Below, piece by piece: positions 1 through 7,833 of a stretch of 18,516 nt of DNA. How positions within the stretch are numbered: position 1 is the stretch's first letter; every line of letters starts with the position of its first letter. Position numbers and translations under genes: made by a program. The stretch comes from Candidatus Hydrogenedens sp. (lineage in GTDB: Bacteria; Hydrogenedentota; Hydrogenedentia; Hydrogenedentales; Hydrogenedentaceae), in NCBI GenBank assembly GCA_035378955.1, contig DAOSUS010000060.1, positions 1 through 18,516 of the forward strand. The letters run 5' to 3'. The notes under the pieces are model-generated. The model searched no databases. It worked only from the letters and a program-made list of their open reading frames with translations, and was not told the origin of the DNA.

Positions 1-725
1 CTTCAGAATCAGAAATCAGAAAAACCGTTATGGATTTGCTATCGTTAGTCCAATTAGATTTTCTGGCAGACCATTATCCTATGCAACTTTCTGGTGGACA
101 GAGGCAAAGGGTGGCCTTAGCAAGAGCATTGGCGATAAGACCATCAATTTTGCTTCTGGATGAACCATTTGGTTCATTGGACGCACGCGTTCGGAAGGAA
201 CTACGACGCTGGTTACGGAAATTGCATGATGAGATTCATGTAACAAGTGTATTTGTAACCCACGACCAGGAAGAGGCACTTGAAGTATCTGACCGTGTGG
301 TTGTCATGAATCAGGGACATGTTGAGCAGATAGGCACACCTGAAGAGGTATATTTTTCACCTAAAACGCCTTTTGTCTTTCAGTTTTTGGGGGATGTGAA
401 CCTTTTCCATGCACGCGAATTGAGTTCAGGAGAAATTGTTTTTCTACCCAATGAATCAAGAGGCATAGAGAAGCAGGTTTTTGTTCGTCCAAATCAAATA
501 TCTATTGCATTAAAAGCATCAAGAGAGAATCCCATCTCTGCGAAGGTGCTGTATGTTAATACTGCGGGTCCTATGGTTAAGGTTGAACTCATTAATGGAC
601 AAAATAATCCTTTATTGGCTATGATAACGGTAGAAGAATATCAACAATTACAGTTAAAAAAGGATATGACCGTTTTTATTGGGGTAAAGTCTCATCATAC
701 CTTTGAAGATGAAACAGATTTTTGA
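1..725 (+). CDS. cysA: Sulfate/thiosulfate ABC transporter ATP-binding protein CysA, 5' end missing
   Basis: ATPase subunit that would power a sulfate/thiosulfate importer at the inner face of the cytoplasmic membrane. The frame is open from base 3 at the window edge, so the true start and Walker A lie outside; the ATG at 30 is internal. Visible in order: ABC signature LSGGQRQRVALARAL, Walker B ILLLDEPFGSLDA and H-loop VFVTHD. A C-terminal TOBE-like region follows, with FLGDVNLFHAR, VRPNQISI and AGPMVKVEL. These C-terminal motifs match CysA better than the maltose (MalK) or polyamine (PotA) ATPases. About 240 residues are visible, against roughly 330-350 for the family. Permease and binding-protein genes are presumably upstream, outside the window. 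A molybdate or other anion importer is a less likely alternative. Confidence 0.88.
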   Translation, partial: SESEIRKTVMDLLSLVQLDFLADHYPMQLSGGQRQRVALARALAIRPSILLLDEPFGSLDARVRKELRRWLRKLHDEIHVTSVFVTHDQEEALEVSDRVVVMNQGHVEQIGTPEEVYFSPKTPFVFQFLGDVNLFHARELSSGEIVFLPNESRGIEKQVFVRPNQISIALKASRENPISAKVLYVNTAGPMVKVELINGQNNPLLAMITVEEYQQLQLKKDMTVFIGVKSHHTFEDETDF

Positions 726-749
726 TTTATACCTTATTTTTTGTATAAT
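722..749 (+). promoter_or_regulatory. Probable sigma70-type promoter of tRNA-Arg
   Basis: A perfect -10 box TATAAT lies at 744-749. A -35-like TTGATT lies at 722-727 (spacer 16); reading TTTGAT at 721-726 gives spacer 17. Transcription would start near 756, about 15 bases before the mature tRNA. The -35 overlaps the cysA stop codon, so the tRNA probably has its own promoter directly against the preceding gene. Seen by eye only. Confidence 0.55.
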
Positions 750-771
750 TTAAGCAGGGGAAATACAAGAC

Positions 772-848
772 GCGCCTGTAGCTCAGGTGGATAGAGCAAC
801 GGCCTTCTAAGCCGTGGGCCGTGCGTTCGAGTCGCACCAGGCGCGCCA
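772..848 (+). tRNA. tRNA-Arg, anticodon TCT
   Basis: A complete cloverleaf can be drawn. The acceptor stem GCGCCTG (772-778) pairs with CAGGCGC (838-844). The D stem is GCTC/GAGC (781-784, 794-797). The anticodon stem ACGGC/GCCGT (799-803, 811-815) encloses the loop CTTCTAA, with anticodon TCT at 806-808, reading AGA and AGG. The variable loop is GGGCC, and the T stem GTGCG/CGCAC encloses TTCGAGT. The discriminator base is G845 and CCA is encoded at 846-848. All stems are fully paired. AGA is used often in the neighbouring genes, in keeping with the AT-rich genome. Confidence 0.97.
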
Positions 849-859
849 TTTATTTATTC

Positions 860-889
860 TTGAAATCACTGGAAATAATCCAATAGAAT
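860..889 (+). promoter_or_regulatory. Possible promoter upstream of the GT39-like gene
   Basis: TTGAAA at 860-865 and TAGAAT at 884-889 are separated by 18 bases, a moderate match to the sigma70 consensus. This would give a leader of about 100 bases before the ATG at 1000. The whole 849-999 interval is extremely AT-rich, so chance matches are easy. Apart from this I see no gene or RNA structure in it. Confidence 0.3.
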
Positions 890-999
890 TACCATCAAAT
901 ATGAACTTAACATTATATATATTGCTAATATTACAAACAAATTAATATAATTAATTTTAGGTTAGCAAAAAGAATAATGTATGCAAAAGGTTGTGAATA

Positions 1000-2709
1000 A
1001 TGGATATAAAACGAGGTGGGTATTGCTTTATAAGTTTTTTTAAAAGTAAATATTTCTTTGTTTTATTGCTGATTTTGATTATCCTTTTTGCATTTACCGT
1101 TCGATATATGTATACAAAAAGGGGATTTCCATATCTTCACAATGTTGATGAGCCAAAAATTGGTAGCACTGCACTTCGTATGTTAAAGACAGGAGACCTA
1201 AATCCTCACTTCTTTAATTATGGTTCATTATTGATTTACATAAATTTTTTATCTGATATTGTTCATTACTTTTATTTAATGGGACAACCTGAAAGTGCAG
1301 AATCTTATCTTACAAGCCTAAACGATATTAAAATTAATATGGACACCGGTTGGCCTTTTACTCTATCTCATCCTAGTTTCTATCATTGGGGTAGAGTAAT
1401 AATTGCTATATTTGGGACTTTAACAGTTTTTGTTACTTTTTTAACCACAAAATATATTTTTAATAAATGGGTAGGTTTATTATCGGCTTTATTTTTGGCT
1501 GCATTAGATATACATGTCAAAAATGTTTATCTTATGCCAAATATTCCAGTAGCATTTTTTGTAATGATTACAACTCTTTTTTCTATCATTTTTATTAAAA
1601 ATAAACAAACAAAATATTTTATAATATCTTTAATATGTGTAGGTTTAACTATTGCGACAAAGTATAACGCAGGATTAATTATTATAGTTCCTCTTATTGC
1701 TCTTGTAATAGTTCGATTTCAAAGAAAAGATGTAGTTAAACCCTACTTGTGGTATCTAATACCTGTTATCCCTGCTATTACATTTCTTATCGTGATGCCT
1801 TATGCGTTTTTGGATATAAAAACATTTTTAGAACATGTAGGATTCGAAATAAGACATTATAAAGTTACAGGCCATGTTGTCTTTAATAAAGTGCTTGAAA
1901 AAAGCACATCTCAACCCGGATGGGATAATATGATTTTTCAATTTAGCGAATTTCATAATAATCTAGGGACCATCAATTTAATAATTATAGCACTGGGTAT
2001 AATTGGTATTTTTAAACCAACTATGTTTTTTACTTTTATTATGCCGTTATTCTATTTTTACTTTATGACAAAAATGAAAGTAAACTTACACCAAAACTTC
2101 ATACTTTTTTATCCTTTTTTTTCCATACTATTTGCATCTGGTGTTTACTTTATTTACCTATTCCTCAGATTTTTGGAAAACTATTTTTTCCACAAACATA
2201 AGATAAATTTTTCTCTTTGTTTAGTTTCGATTATATTTACAATATACTTATTAAACTTATCTTATGACCGTTTTGCTGTTAGTAAGAAAATTTACTATTC
2301 AAAAGATACCAGAACTCAAATAGTTGATTTTATAAATAATAAGATGAAAAACATAAATAAGGTATACTTTGCAGAAGAGTTACGAATGCATGAGCAAGAT
2401 TTACGAAAGATTAAAGTTAAACAAGAGGTGGTCCCATTAGAAGAATTGATTAAAATTAAAGATAGTAAATCAATTTTCGTTGTGCCTACTAATATTGTTG
2501 CAGAAAAAGATGTCTTTAAAGAAAAAGCGAATAAATTATCAAAGATAATATCTTTGATAGAAAATTCTTTAATAGAAAATTCTTTACAGAAATCAGATAT
2601 GATTCGCCTTGGAGGGAAAAGAGAACTATACATTGATATACTTTCTGTAAATCCTGGAATCTATATCTTGAAGAAGATGCCAACAATCGAGGCAATAGAT
2701 AAAAAATAG
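1000..2709 (+). CDS. Polytopic membrane glycosyltransferase, GT39/PMT-like (GT-C fold)
   Basis: Probable integral-membrane glycosyltransferase that uses a lipid-linked sugar donor on the outer face of the cytoplasmic membrane. Its 569 residues begin with a short basic stretch and a hydrophobic helix (about 18-36). The first outer loop holds the acidic pair D50-E51 in HNVDEPK, where GT39-type enzymes carry their catalytic acid. Further family-like segments are GRVIIAIFGTLTVF, GLLSALFLAALD and TIATKYNAGL, followed by many hydrophobic helices to about residue 415. A soluble, lysine-rich C-terminal domain follows. The ATG at 1000 has AAAGG about 10 bases upstream. A perfect 15-bp tandem duplication near the 3' end doubles the residues SLIEN. 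Acceptor and sugar cannot be read from the sequence. A second, broken GT-C gene follows after 28 bases. Confidence 0.75.
   Translation: MDIKRGGYCFISFFKSKYFFVLLLILIILFAFTVRYMYTKRGFPYLHNVDEPKIGSTALRMLKTGDLNPHFFNYGSLLIYINFLSDIVHYFYLMGQPESAESYLTSLNDIKINMDTGWPFTLSHPSFYHWGRVIIAIFGTLTVFVTFLTTKYIFNKWVGLLSALFLAALDIHVKNVYLMPNIPVAFFVMITTLFSIIFIKNKQTKYFIISLICVGLTIATKYNAGLIIIVPLIALVIVRFQRKDVVKPYLWYLIPVIPAITFLIVMPYAFLDIKTFLEHVGFEIRHYKVTGHVVFNKVLEKSTSQPGWDNMIFQFSEFHNNLGTINLIIIALGIIGIFKPTMFFTFIMPLFYFYFMTKMKVNLHQNFILFYPFFSILFASGVYFIYLFLRFLENYFFHKHKINFSLCLVSIIFTIYLLNLSYDRFAVSKKIYYSKDTRTQIVDFINNKMKNINKVYFAEELRMHEQDLRKIKVKQEVVPLEELIKIKDSKSIFVVPTNIVAEKDVFKEKANKLSKIISLIENSLIENSLQKSDMIRLGGKRELYIDILSVNPGIYILKKMPTIEAIDKK
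2557..2586 (+). repeat. 15-bp perfect tandem duplication inside the GT39-like gene
   Basis: The unit ATAGAAAATTCTTTA occurs twice without a gap, at 2557-2571 and 2572-2586. It is a multiple of three and keeps the frame, giving the peptide IENSLIENSL in the soluble C-terminal region. It looks like a recent slippage or duplication event. Confidence 0.9.
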
Positions 2710-2737
2710 TTTTGTATCTAATGAAATAACCAAATTT

Positions 2738-3618
2738 ATGACATTGTCAAAAGTCAGTAAATATTTAGTGCTTTTTTCTCTCTTAGCTTTCTTTTCTATT
2801 TTATTTCTTCGCACCACTTGGTTGTGTGATGATGCATATATATCATTTAGAACAGTAGATAACATAGTAAATGGTTATGGCTTGCGCTGGAATGTTAACG
2901 AACGGGTTCAGGCATATACTCACCCATTATGGATGTTTTTGCATATTCCGTTCTATGCATTGACAAAAGAGATGTTTCTCACCCCGATATTTATTTCATT
3001 TGGCATTTCCCTGCTTACGATAATTCTTTTATTCACAGGCATAGCACAAAATCTTTCACAAGTCTTGATTGCCACAAGCATATTAGGATTTTCCCGAGCC
3101 TACATAGATTTTTCTTCCTCAGGATTAGAAAATCCAATGAGTCATTTGCACTTGTGATATTCATGATAGTTTTTTTACAAAAGAAATTTACAATGAACAG
3201 ATTGTTATTGCTTTCATTTATAGCATCTCTTGCTACATTGAATAGACAAGATTGTATATTACCTTATATCCCTGCATTGGTCTATGTATATTGGAAATTA
3301 AAGAATAGGAAACAGGGATTTATCTATCTATGTTTAGGCTTTATACCTCTGGTTTTATGGGAAGTATTTTCTATCTTTTATTATGGGTTTCCTTTTCCAA
3401 ACACAGTTTATGCAAAATTAGGCACGGGAATTTGGAAAACAGATTTAATCAAACAAGGCTTATTGTATTTTGCTTATTCATGAAAAAAAGACCTTATAAC
3501 CCTTCTATTCTTGTTTTTAAGTTTTACTATTCCATTTTATCAGAAACAGAAAGATAAAACTCTCTTCAAGGATTCTTTTACTCACTCATCCTACAACCTA
3601 CCATCCCCTGACAGGTAA
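2738..3618 (+). pseudogene. Decayed GT-C membrane glycosyltransferase (ZomB/AftB-like)
   Basis: The N-terminal half starts at ATG 2738 and has a hydrophobic helix. The diagnostic segment LCDDAYISFR follows (acid pair D31-D32), then NGYGLRWNVNERVQAYTHPLW, as I recall it from the ZomB/arabinofuranosyltransferase-like GT-C family. The frame ends at TGA 3155-3157, just after SSGLENPMSH. Homologous-looking sequence resumes in the next frame from about 3140 (ALVIFMIVFLQKKF, LATLNRQDCILPYIPAL, YYGFPFPNTVYAKLGTG), consistent with loss of one base or gain of two. A TGA at 3481-3483 interrupts this second frame, yet it stays readable beyond (KKDLITLLFLFLSFTIPFY) to TAA 3616-3618. The total equals about 290 codons, roughly half the family's usual length, so the 3' half also seems lost. 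Base-calling errors could explain one lesion but hardly all three. Confidence 0.75.
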
Positions 3619-3631
3619 TACATATTATAAT

Positions 3632-5008
3632 TTATAAACTTCCTTCAAATTCTAAGGCGACAACGGTGTCATAGGGGTCGGGCTCTATTCCGGGGAGTTT
3701 AATAACGAGATTGTTCTTTTTTAGTGATGTTTCGATTGTTTTAGAGGTATCTTTCAATAACCATACCTTTACAGGTGATTTATCTGTTGGCAATACAACC
3801 TTGTCATTAGGTTTGTAATCGAATATATGGACATAAAGAATGGTGTGTCCATTATCGAGTTTCTTTTGAGTGCATCTGCCCCATGGCGTTTTTTCAAATG
3901 GATTGGCTATTGTGCCGTAGACGGATTCACTGTTTACTTTCATCCATTCACCTATCTCTTTGAGTCGTTGCACAGATTCAGGTGGAAATTCTCCAGTTGC
4001 CATAGGACCTACATTGAGAAGGAAATTACCACCCTTAGAAACGATGTCCACCAGAAGTTGGATTAGTTCCTTTGTTGATTTGAAGTTTTTGTCTACTGCG
4101 TTATATCCCCAGTGATTGTTCATAGTCATACAGGTTTCCCAGTCAACACCGGGCAAGCCTGTGGCTGGGACTTTTTGTTCAGGTGTCTCGTAGTCTCCTA
4201 CATTTTTAGGTTCAGAAGTGCCTTCCATACCTGAACGACCTGTATCAACACGATTGTTGATAATAATATCTGGCTGCAAGGAGCGGACATAATTATATAG
4301 GTCTACACCTTTTTCATGTGTCCATGTATTTTCCCATTCCCCATCAAACCATAAGATTCCAAGTGGACCATAATTGGTTATTAATTCTTTCAATTGTGCC
4401 TTCATGTATTCTATGTAGCGATTGAAATCTGCATCACCTTCGGGACGCTGTTCCTTTTCCCAGTCTCTACGGGGCAAATAATCAGGATGATGCCAATCCA
4501 TGATAGAATAATAAAAACAGAGCCGCATCCCTTCTTCCTTGCATGCGTCAGAAAGTTCCTTCAAAATATCTCTCTGGAACGGTGTTGACATTACATCCCA
4601 ATCGGTTACTTTGGAATCAAACAAGCAGAATCCATCATGATGTTTTGAGGTAATGACAATATATTTCATGCCTGCATCTTTTGCCATTCTTACCCATTCT
4701 TTTGCATTAAATTTAATAGGATTAAATTGAGTAAGAAGTTTTTTATATTCTGGCAGAGGAATCTGGGCTTCATGCCGTATCCATTCTCCATAATTTGTTT
4801 TATCGCCCCATTTACCTGCGGGAATTGCATATAAACCCCAATGTATGAAAAGACCAAATCGTGCTTCTCTCCACCATTTCATACGCTGGTCTTTTTGTTC
4901 TTTACTTTCTTTAGTATAATCTTGGGCTAACGCCGTAAAAGAAAATATTATGATAGTAAATACAAGTATAATGAAACATAGAAATGTTATTTGATAAGTT
5001 TTAATCAT
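3632..5008 (-). CDS. Secreted alpha-L-fucosidase, GH29
   Basis: Exo-glycosidase releasing L-fucose from glycans, exported to the periplasm or outside. I chose ATG 5008 because GGAG lies 7 bases upstream and it opens directly on a signal peptide. The longer frame from TTG 5056 adds 16 polar residues before that peptide and lacks a clear ribosome site. Counted from 5008 (458 aa): signal peptide 1-28 with cleavage likely after TALA. The GH29 barrel then shows WWREARFGLFIHWGLY (45-60), SKHHDGFCLFDS (121-132) and LGILWFDGEW (216-225), where D222 is the expected nucleophile. Later come TMNNHWGYN and GGNFLLNVGP, and a C-terminal beta domain. Length is normal for single-domain GH29. The acid/base residue varies within this family and I did not assign it. 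It is convergent with the decayed glycosyltransferase and divergent from folK. Confidence 0.93.
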   Translation of the reverse strand: MIKTYQITFLCFIILVFTIIIFSFTALAQDYTKESKEQKDQRMKWWREARFGLFIHWGLYAIPAGKWGDKTNYGEWIRHEAQIPLPEYKKLLTQFNPIKFNAKEWVRMAKDAGMKYIVITSKHHDGFCLFDSKVTDWDVMSTPFQRDILKELSDACKEEGMRLCFYYSIMDWHHPDYLPRRDWEKEQRPEGDADFNRYIEYMKAQLKELITNYGPLGILWFDGEWENTWTHEKGVDLYNYVRSLQPDIIINNRVDTGRSGMEGTSEPKNVGDYETPEQKVPATGLPGVDWETCMTMNNHWGYNAVDKNFKSTKELIQLLVDIVSKGGNFLLNVGPMATGEFPPESVQRLKEIGEWMKVNSESVYGTIANPFEKTPWGRCTQKKLDNGHTILYVHIFDYKPNDKVVLPTDKSPVKVWLLKDTSKTIETSLKKNNLVIKLPGIEPDPYDTVVALEFEGSL

Positions 5009-5123
5009 GATAGGTCTCCATTTACTCTTTTGTGGTTTTAATTGATTAAAATACAATATGATAAAAGTTAATTAAAAATCAAAAATAATTTAACAATAGT
5101 TTTAATTATATTTTTTAAAGTGT

Positions 5124-5129
5124 TATAAT
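5124..5129 (+). promoter_or_regulatory. -10 box of the folK-panBCD operon
   Basis: A perfect TATAAT; the matching -35 position at 5101-5106 reads TTTAAT, which is weak. Transcription would begin near 5136, leaving only about ten bases before the folK ATG and no clear Shine-Dalgarno sequence. The message may therefore be nearly leaderless. The remaining gap to the divergent fucosidase gene is AT-rich, and I could not place a confident minus-strand promoter in it. Confidence 0.45.
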
Positions 5130-5146
5130 ATAAGAAAGCATTAAAT

Positions 5147-5668
5147 ATGATGGCTTATTTAAGTATTGGTAGTAATTTAGGTGAACGGTTTGATAATATT
5201 ACCAATGCCATCAGAAAGTTAAATGAAATATCCAAAACAAAAGTTAAAAAGGCTTCGAACATATACGAAACGGAGCCCGTAGGTAATAGAAATCAACCTA
5301 CTTTTTTGAATATCGCAGTGGAGATTGAGACGGAATTAAGTCCGCTTGAACTCCTGAGCGAAATAAAAAAAATTGAATATCAATTAGGAAGAACACCCCA
5401 ACAAGAAAGATGGGGACCACGCATTATTGATATTGACATCATTTTATATAATGATTCAATTATCAATGATGTTCAATTAGTTCTTCCTCATGCAGAGTTT
5501 CGCAACCGTCGTTTTGTTCTACAACCTCTTGCGGATTTATGTGGCAGTAAAGTTGACCCAATTACGGGTAAAACAATTGAAGAATTATTATTAGGTTCGG
5601 AAGTCAAAGGTAAAGTAGTAAAAACAGAGTTAAAAGTAACTCTTGAACCGCTCCGCTTGGAGCCCTAA
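5147..5668 (+). CDS. folK: 2-amino-4-hydroxy-6-hydroxymethyldihydropteridine pyrophosphokinase (HPPK)
   Basis: Cytoplasmic enzyme of folate synthesis that transfers pyrophosphate from ATP to 6-hydroxymethyl-7,8-dihydropterin. The N-terminus carries the family motif YLSIGSNLGER. The signature WGPRIIDIDIILYND starts at residue 89, placing metal-binding D95 and D97 at the same numbers as in E. coli HPPK. LVLPHAEFRNRRFVLQPLADL completes the core. The 173 residues slightly exceed the usual 160 or so because of a C-terminal tail encoded in a GC-rich segment. The start could equally be the second codon (ATG 5150). It is the first gene of a folK-panB-panC-panD series, a pairing of folate and pantothenate genes also seen in other bacteria. 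Confidence 0.95.
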   Translation: MMAYLSIGSNLGERFDNITNAIRKLNEISKTKVKKASNIYETEPVGNRNQPTFLNIAVEIETELSPLELLSEIKKIEYQLGRTPQQERWGPRIIDIDIILYNDSIINDVQLVLPHAEFRNRRFVLQPLADLCGSKVDPITGKTIEELLLGSEVKGKVVKTELKVTLEPLRLEP

Positions 5669-5708
5669 AGGGACCGGGACGGATTCAGTATGATGAAGTC
5701 ACGGTTCA
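5644..5708 (+). other. GC-rich self-complementary segment across the folK stop and panB leader
   Basis: Unlike the surrounding AT-rich DNA, this 65-base stretch is GC-rich. TGAACCG (5644-5650) can pair with CGGTTCA (5702-5708). Inside lie a GCTCC-GCTT-GGAGC hairpin (5650-5663) and the palindromic CCCTAAAGGG (5663-5672). The distal arm runs into the panB Shine-Dalgarno AGGAG (5708-5712). The segment covers the last folK codons, its TAA (5666-5668) and almost all of the panB leader. It may be an RNA structure affecting panB translation, a small inserted repeat, or chance; I recognise no named RNA family. Confidence 0.35.
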
Positions 5709-5718
5709 GGAGAAAAAA

Positions 5719-6513
5719 ATGAATAAAAAGGCAGTAGTACATTTCTTAGAGCAAAAGCAGAAGAAAGAAAAGATTGCATTATTAACGGCTTATGATTTTC
5801 CTACCGCCCAATTGGTAGAAGAAGCAGGTGTAGATGGGATTTTAGTAGGAGATTCTTTAGGAATGGTAGTAATGGGAGGAGAAAATACGCTAAAAGTTTC
5901 TATGGATATAATGACATATCATACCTCCATTGTTACCCGTGCTGTAAATAATACCCTCGTTATAGCGGATATGCCCTTTTTATCTTATCAAATTTCCCCT
6001 GAAGAGGCATTAAAAAATGCAGGTAGATTAATCTCCGAAGGAGGTGCCCAAGCAGTAAAGTTAGAAGGTCCTGTATCTAAATATGGTGATGTTATCGAAA
6101 AGATAATCAAAGCAGGAATCCCAGTGATGGGACATATAGGATTAACTCCTCAATCCATACTTGAAATAGGTGGTTATAAAGTTCAAGGACGCTCAGAAGC
6201 CTGTCGAAAAAGATTAAAGAAAGAGGCTAAAGAATTACAAGAAGTGGGATGCTTTTCTATTGTGCTTGAATGTATTCCTTCAGATTTGGCAAAAGAAATA
6301 ACCGAAAGTTTAGATATTCCCACTATAGGAATTGGTGCCGGACCTGATTGTGATGGCCAAATACTTGTATGTTATGACTTATTAGGTTGGGGAAAGGCTC
6401 GTTTTGCCAAGACTTATATAAATATTCGTGAAAATATGAAGGAGGCTTTTTCTACTTTTGTAAATGAAGTGAAACAAGGTAAGTACCCGGAAGAAAAACA
6501 TGGGTATACATAA
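5719..6513 (+). CDS. panB: 3-methyl-2-oxobutanoate hydroxymethyltransferase (ketopantoate hydroxymethyltransferase)
   Basis: First committed step of pantothenate synthesis: transfers a hydroxymethyl group from 5,10-methylene-tetrahydrofolate to alpha-ketoisovalerate, giving ketopantoate. At 264 aa it has normal length. Visible family residues include LLTAYDFPTA (21-30), the metal ligands D45 in VGDSLGMV and D84 in VIADMPF, KLEG at 114-117 and E184 in VLECIPS. GIGAGPDCDGQILV lies near the C-terminus. The start ATG has AGGAG 6 bases upstream. It lies 50 bases after folK and 11 bases before panC. Folate coupling is logical, since PanB consumes a folate cofactor. Confidence 0.97.
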   Translation: MNKKAVVHFLEQKQKKEKIALLTAYDFPTAQLVEEAGVDGILVGDSLGMVVMGGENTLKVSMDIMTYHTSIVTRAVNNTLVIADMPFLSYQISPEEALKNAGRLISEGGAQAVKLEGPVSKYGDVIEKIIKAGIPVMGHIGLTPQSILEIGGYKVQGRSEACRKRLKKEAKELQEVGCFSIVLECIPSDLAKEITESLDIPTIGIGAGPDCDGQILVCYDLLGWGKARFAKTYINIRENMKEAFSTFVNEVKQGKYPEEKHGYT

Positions 6514-6524
6514 GGAGAAAAGAC

Positions 6525-7361
6525 ATGGAAACTATAAATACTCCAGAAGAAATGCGTAATTGGTCCCTAATTCAGAAAAAGGAAGGACATACAATTGGTT
6601 TCGTTCCAACTATGGGGGCTCTTCATGAGGGACATTTAAGTTTAATGCGGGCTTCTGTGGCAGAAAATGATGTGACTGTAGTAAGTATTTTTGTTAATCC
6701 TACCCAGTTTGCACCTAATGAAGATTTTGAGTCCTATCCTCGTTCTTTTGAAAAAGATAGCAAAATGTGCTTTTCCATAGGTGTTGATATAATTTATGCT
6801 CCTACCGTAGAAACTATGTATCCTGAAGATTATTCTACTTATGTAGTAGTAGAAAAAGTATCCGAGGGCTTATGCGGGGCATCTCGTCCTCATTTTTTCC
6901 GTGGTGTTGCAACGGTGGTAACTAAATTATTTAATGCAGTTCTACCTGATAGAGCCTATTTTGGACAAAAAGATGCCCAACAATGTGCTGTTATCAAAAG
7001 AATGGTACGGGATTTGAATATGGGTATAGAAATTATTGAAATGCCTATCGTCAGAGAACCCGATGGATTAGCAATGAGTTCTCGCAATCAATATTTAACC
7101 CCTGCTCAAAGAAAAGAAGCCTTATGTTTATCAAGAGGATTGTTCAAAGTAGAGGAACTTATCAAAAATGGAGAAAAATCTATTGAGCGTATAAAAGAGG
7201 TACTTTCGTCAGAAATGTCTAATGTAGATATTGACTATATAGAAGTAGTAGATGCAGAGACGATGAAACCGTTATCTACTCTTCAAGGAGAGGTATTAAT
7301 TGCAGTAGCCGCATGGGTAGGAAGGGCAAGATTAATAGATAATATAAAAATAAAAATTTAG
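6525..7361 (+). CDS. panC: Pantothenate synthetase (pantoate--beta-alanine ligase)
   Basis: Cytoplasmic ATP-dependent ligase that joins pantoate and beta-alanine through a pantoyl-adenylate. The HIGH-like nucleotide motif is in FVPTMGALHEGHLSL (27-41). FVNPTQF, PHFFRGVATVVTKLF and FGQKDAQQCAVIKRMVRDL follow. The KMSKS-like loop is represented by MSSRNQYL. Its 278 aa are normal for the family. TAAGGAG precedes the start (the TAA is the panB stop), indicating tight operon coupling. Its beta-alanine can come from panD, encoded next. Confidence 0.97.
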   Translation: METINTPEEMRNWSLIQKKEGHTIGFVPTMGALHEGHLSLMRASVAENDVTVVSIFVNPTQFAPNEDFESYPRSFEKDSKMCFSIGVDIIYAPTVETMYPEDYSTYVVVEKVSEGLCGASRPHFFRGVATVVTKLFNAVLPDRAYFGQKDAQQCAVIKRMVRDLNMGIEIIEMPIVREPDGLAMSSRNQYLTPAQRKEALCLSRGLFKVEELIKNGEKSIERIKEVLSSEMSNVDIDYIEVVDAETMKPLSTLQGEVLIAVAAWVGRARLIDNIKIKI

Positions 7362-7378
7362 TATATGGAGACCGTAAA

Positions 7379-7726
7379 ATGTTCCTCACAATGCTTAAAA
7401 GTAAAATACATCGAGCAAAAATTACTGATGCAAACTTGAATTATGAGGGAAGTATTACTATAGATATTGATTTGCTAAATAAAGCAAACATTCATCCCTA
7501 TGAAGCGGTTCATGTGTTCAATATTAATACGGGTGACCGTTTCATTACTTATGCTATAGAAGGTCCAAAAGGAAGTGGTGCTATTTGTTTAAATGGTGCA
7601 GCGGCACGTTTGGGTCAACCCGGTGATTTACTTATTATTGTGTCTTTTATTCAAATTCCTGAAGAACAAGCAAAAGGCTGGAAACCGATTGTTGTTCATG
7701 TAGATAAAGATAATAAGCCCATCTAA
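7379..7726 (+). CDS. panD: Aspartate 1-decarboxylase proenzyme
   Basis: Pyruvoyl enzyme making beta-alanine from L-aspartate. The proenzyme self-cleaves between G24 and S25 in YEGSITID, and S25 becomes the pyruvoyl group; this numbering matches E. coli PanD. Other family segments are MLKSKIHRAKIT (5-16) and YAIEGPKGSGAICLNGAAAR. The start at 7379 is favoured by GGAG 8 bases upstream and by the usual PanD N-terminus with four residues before MLKSK. The 115 aa fall within the family range. It closes the folK-panBCD operon and lies 17 bases after panC. Confidence 0.95.
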   Translation: MFLTMLKSKIHRAKITDANLNYEGSITIDIDLLNKANIHPYEAVHVFNINTGDRFITYAIEGPKGSGAICLNGAAARLGQPGDLLIIVSFIQIPEEQAKGWKPIVVHVDKDNKPI

Positions 7727-7737
7727 CATTCTTAAAT

Positions 7738-7767
7738 AAAAGATATCCCTTCCGTTTCCTATCTTTT
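7738..7767 (+). terminator. Possible terminator after panD
   Basis: AAAAGATA (7738-7745) and TATCTTTT (7760-7767) form an 8-bp inverted repeat around a 14-base loop, and the downstream arm ends in a T run. The stem is AT-rich and the loop long, so it would be weak. Its position 11 bases after the panD stop, before a separately spaced gene, supports the call. A possible -10 box TATTAT for the next gene is at 7795-7800. Confidence 0.35.
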
Positions 7768-7833
7768 TCTATGAAAATTTTCTTCTGTTTTTGATATTAT
7801 AAGCCTTTAATTGCATTAAATAAAGGGTAATAA

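Noticed and set aside
826..848. tRNA 3' end as an integration attachment site
   Set aside because: No repeat of the tRNA 3' sequence and no integrase gene were found within the window.
2626..2865. Minus-strand 79-codon frame across the junction of the two glycosyltransferase genes
   Set aside because: No motif or start signal, and both plus-strand genes explain the sequence.
5009..5056. Upstream TTG start that would lengthen the fucosidase by 16 residues
   Set aside because: The added residues are polar and precede a signal peptide. The ATG at 5008 has GGAG at good spacing, while the TTG has no clear ribosome site.
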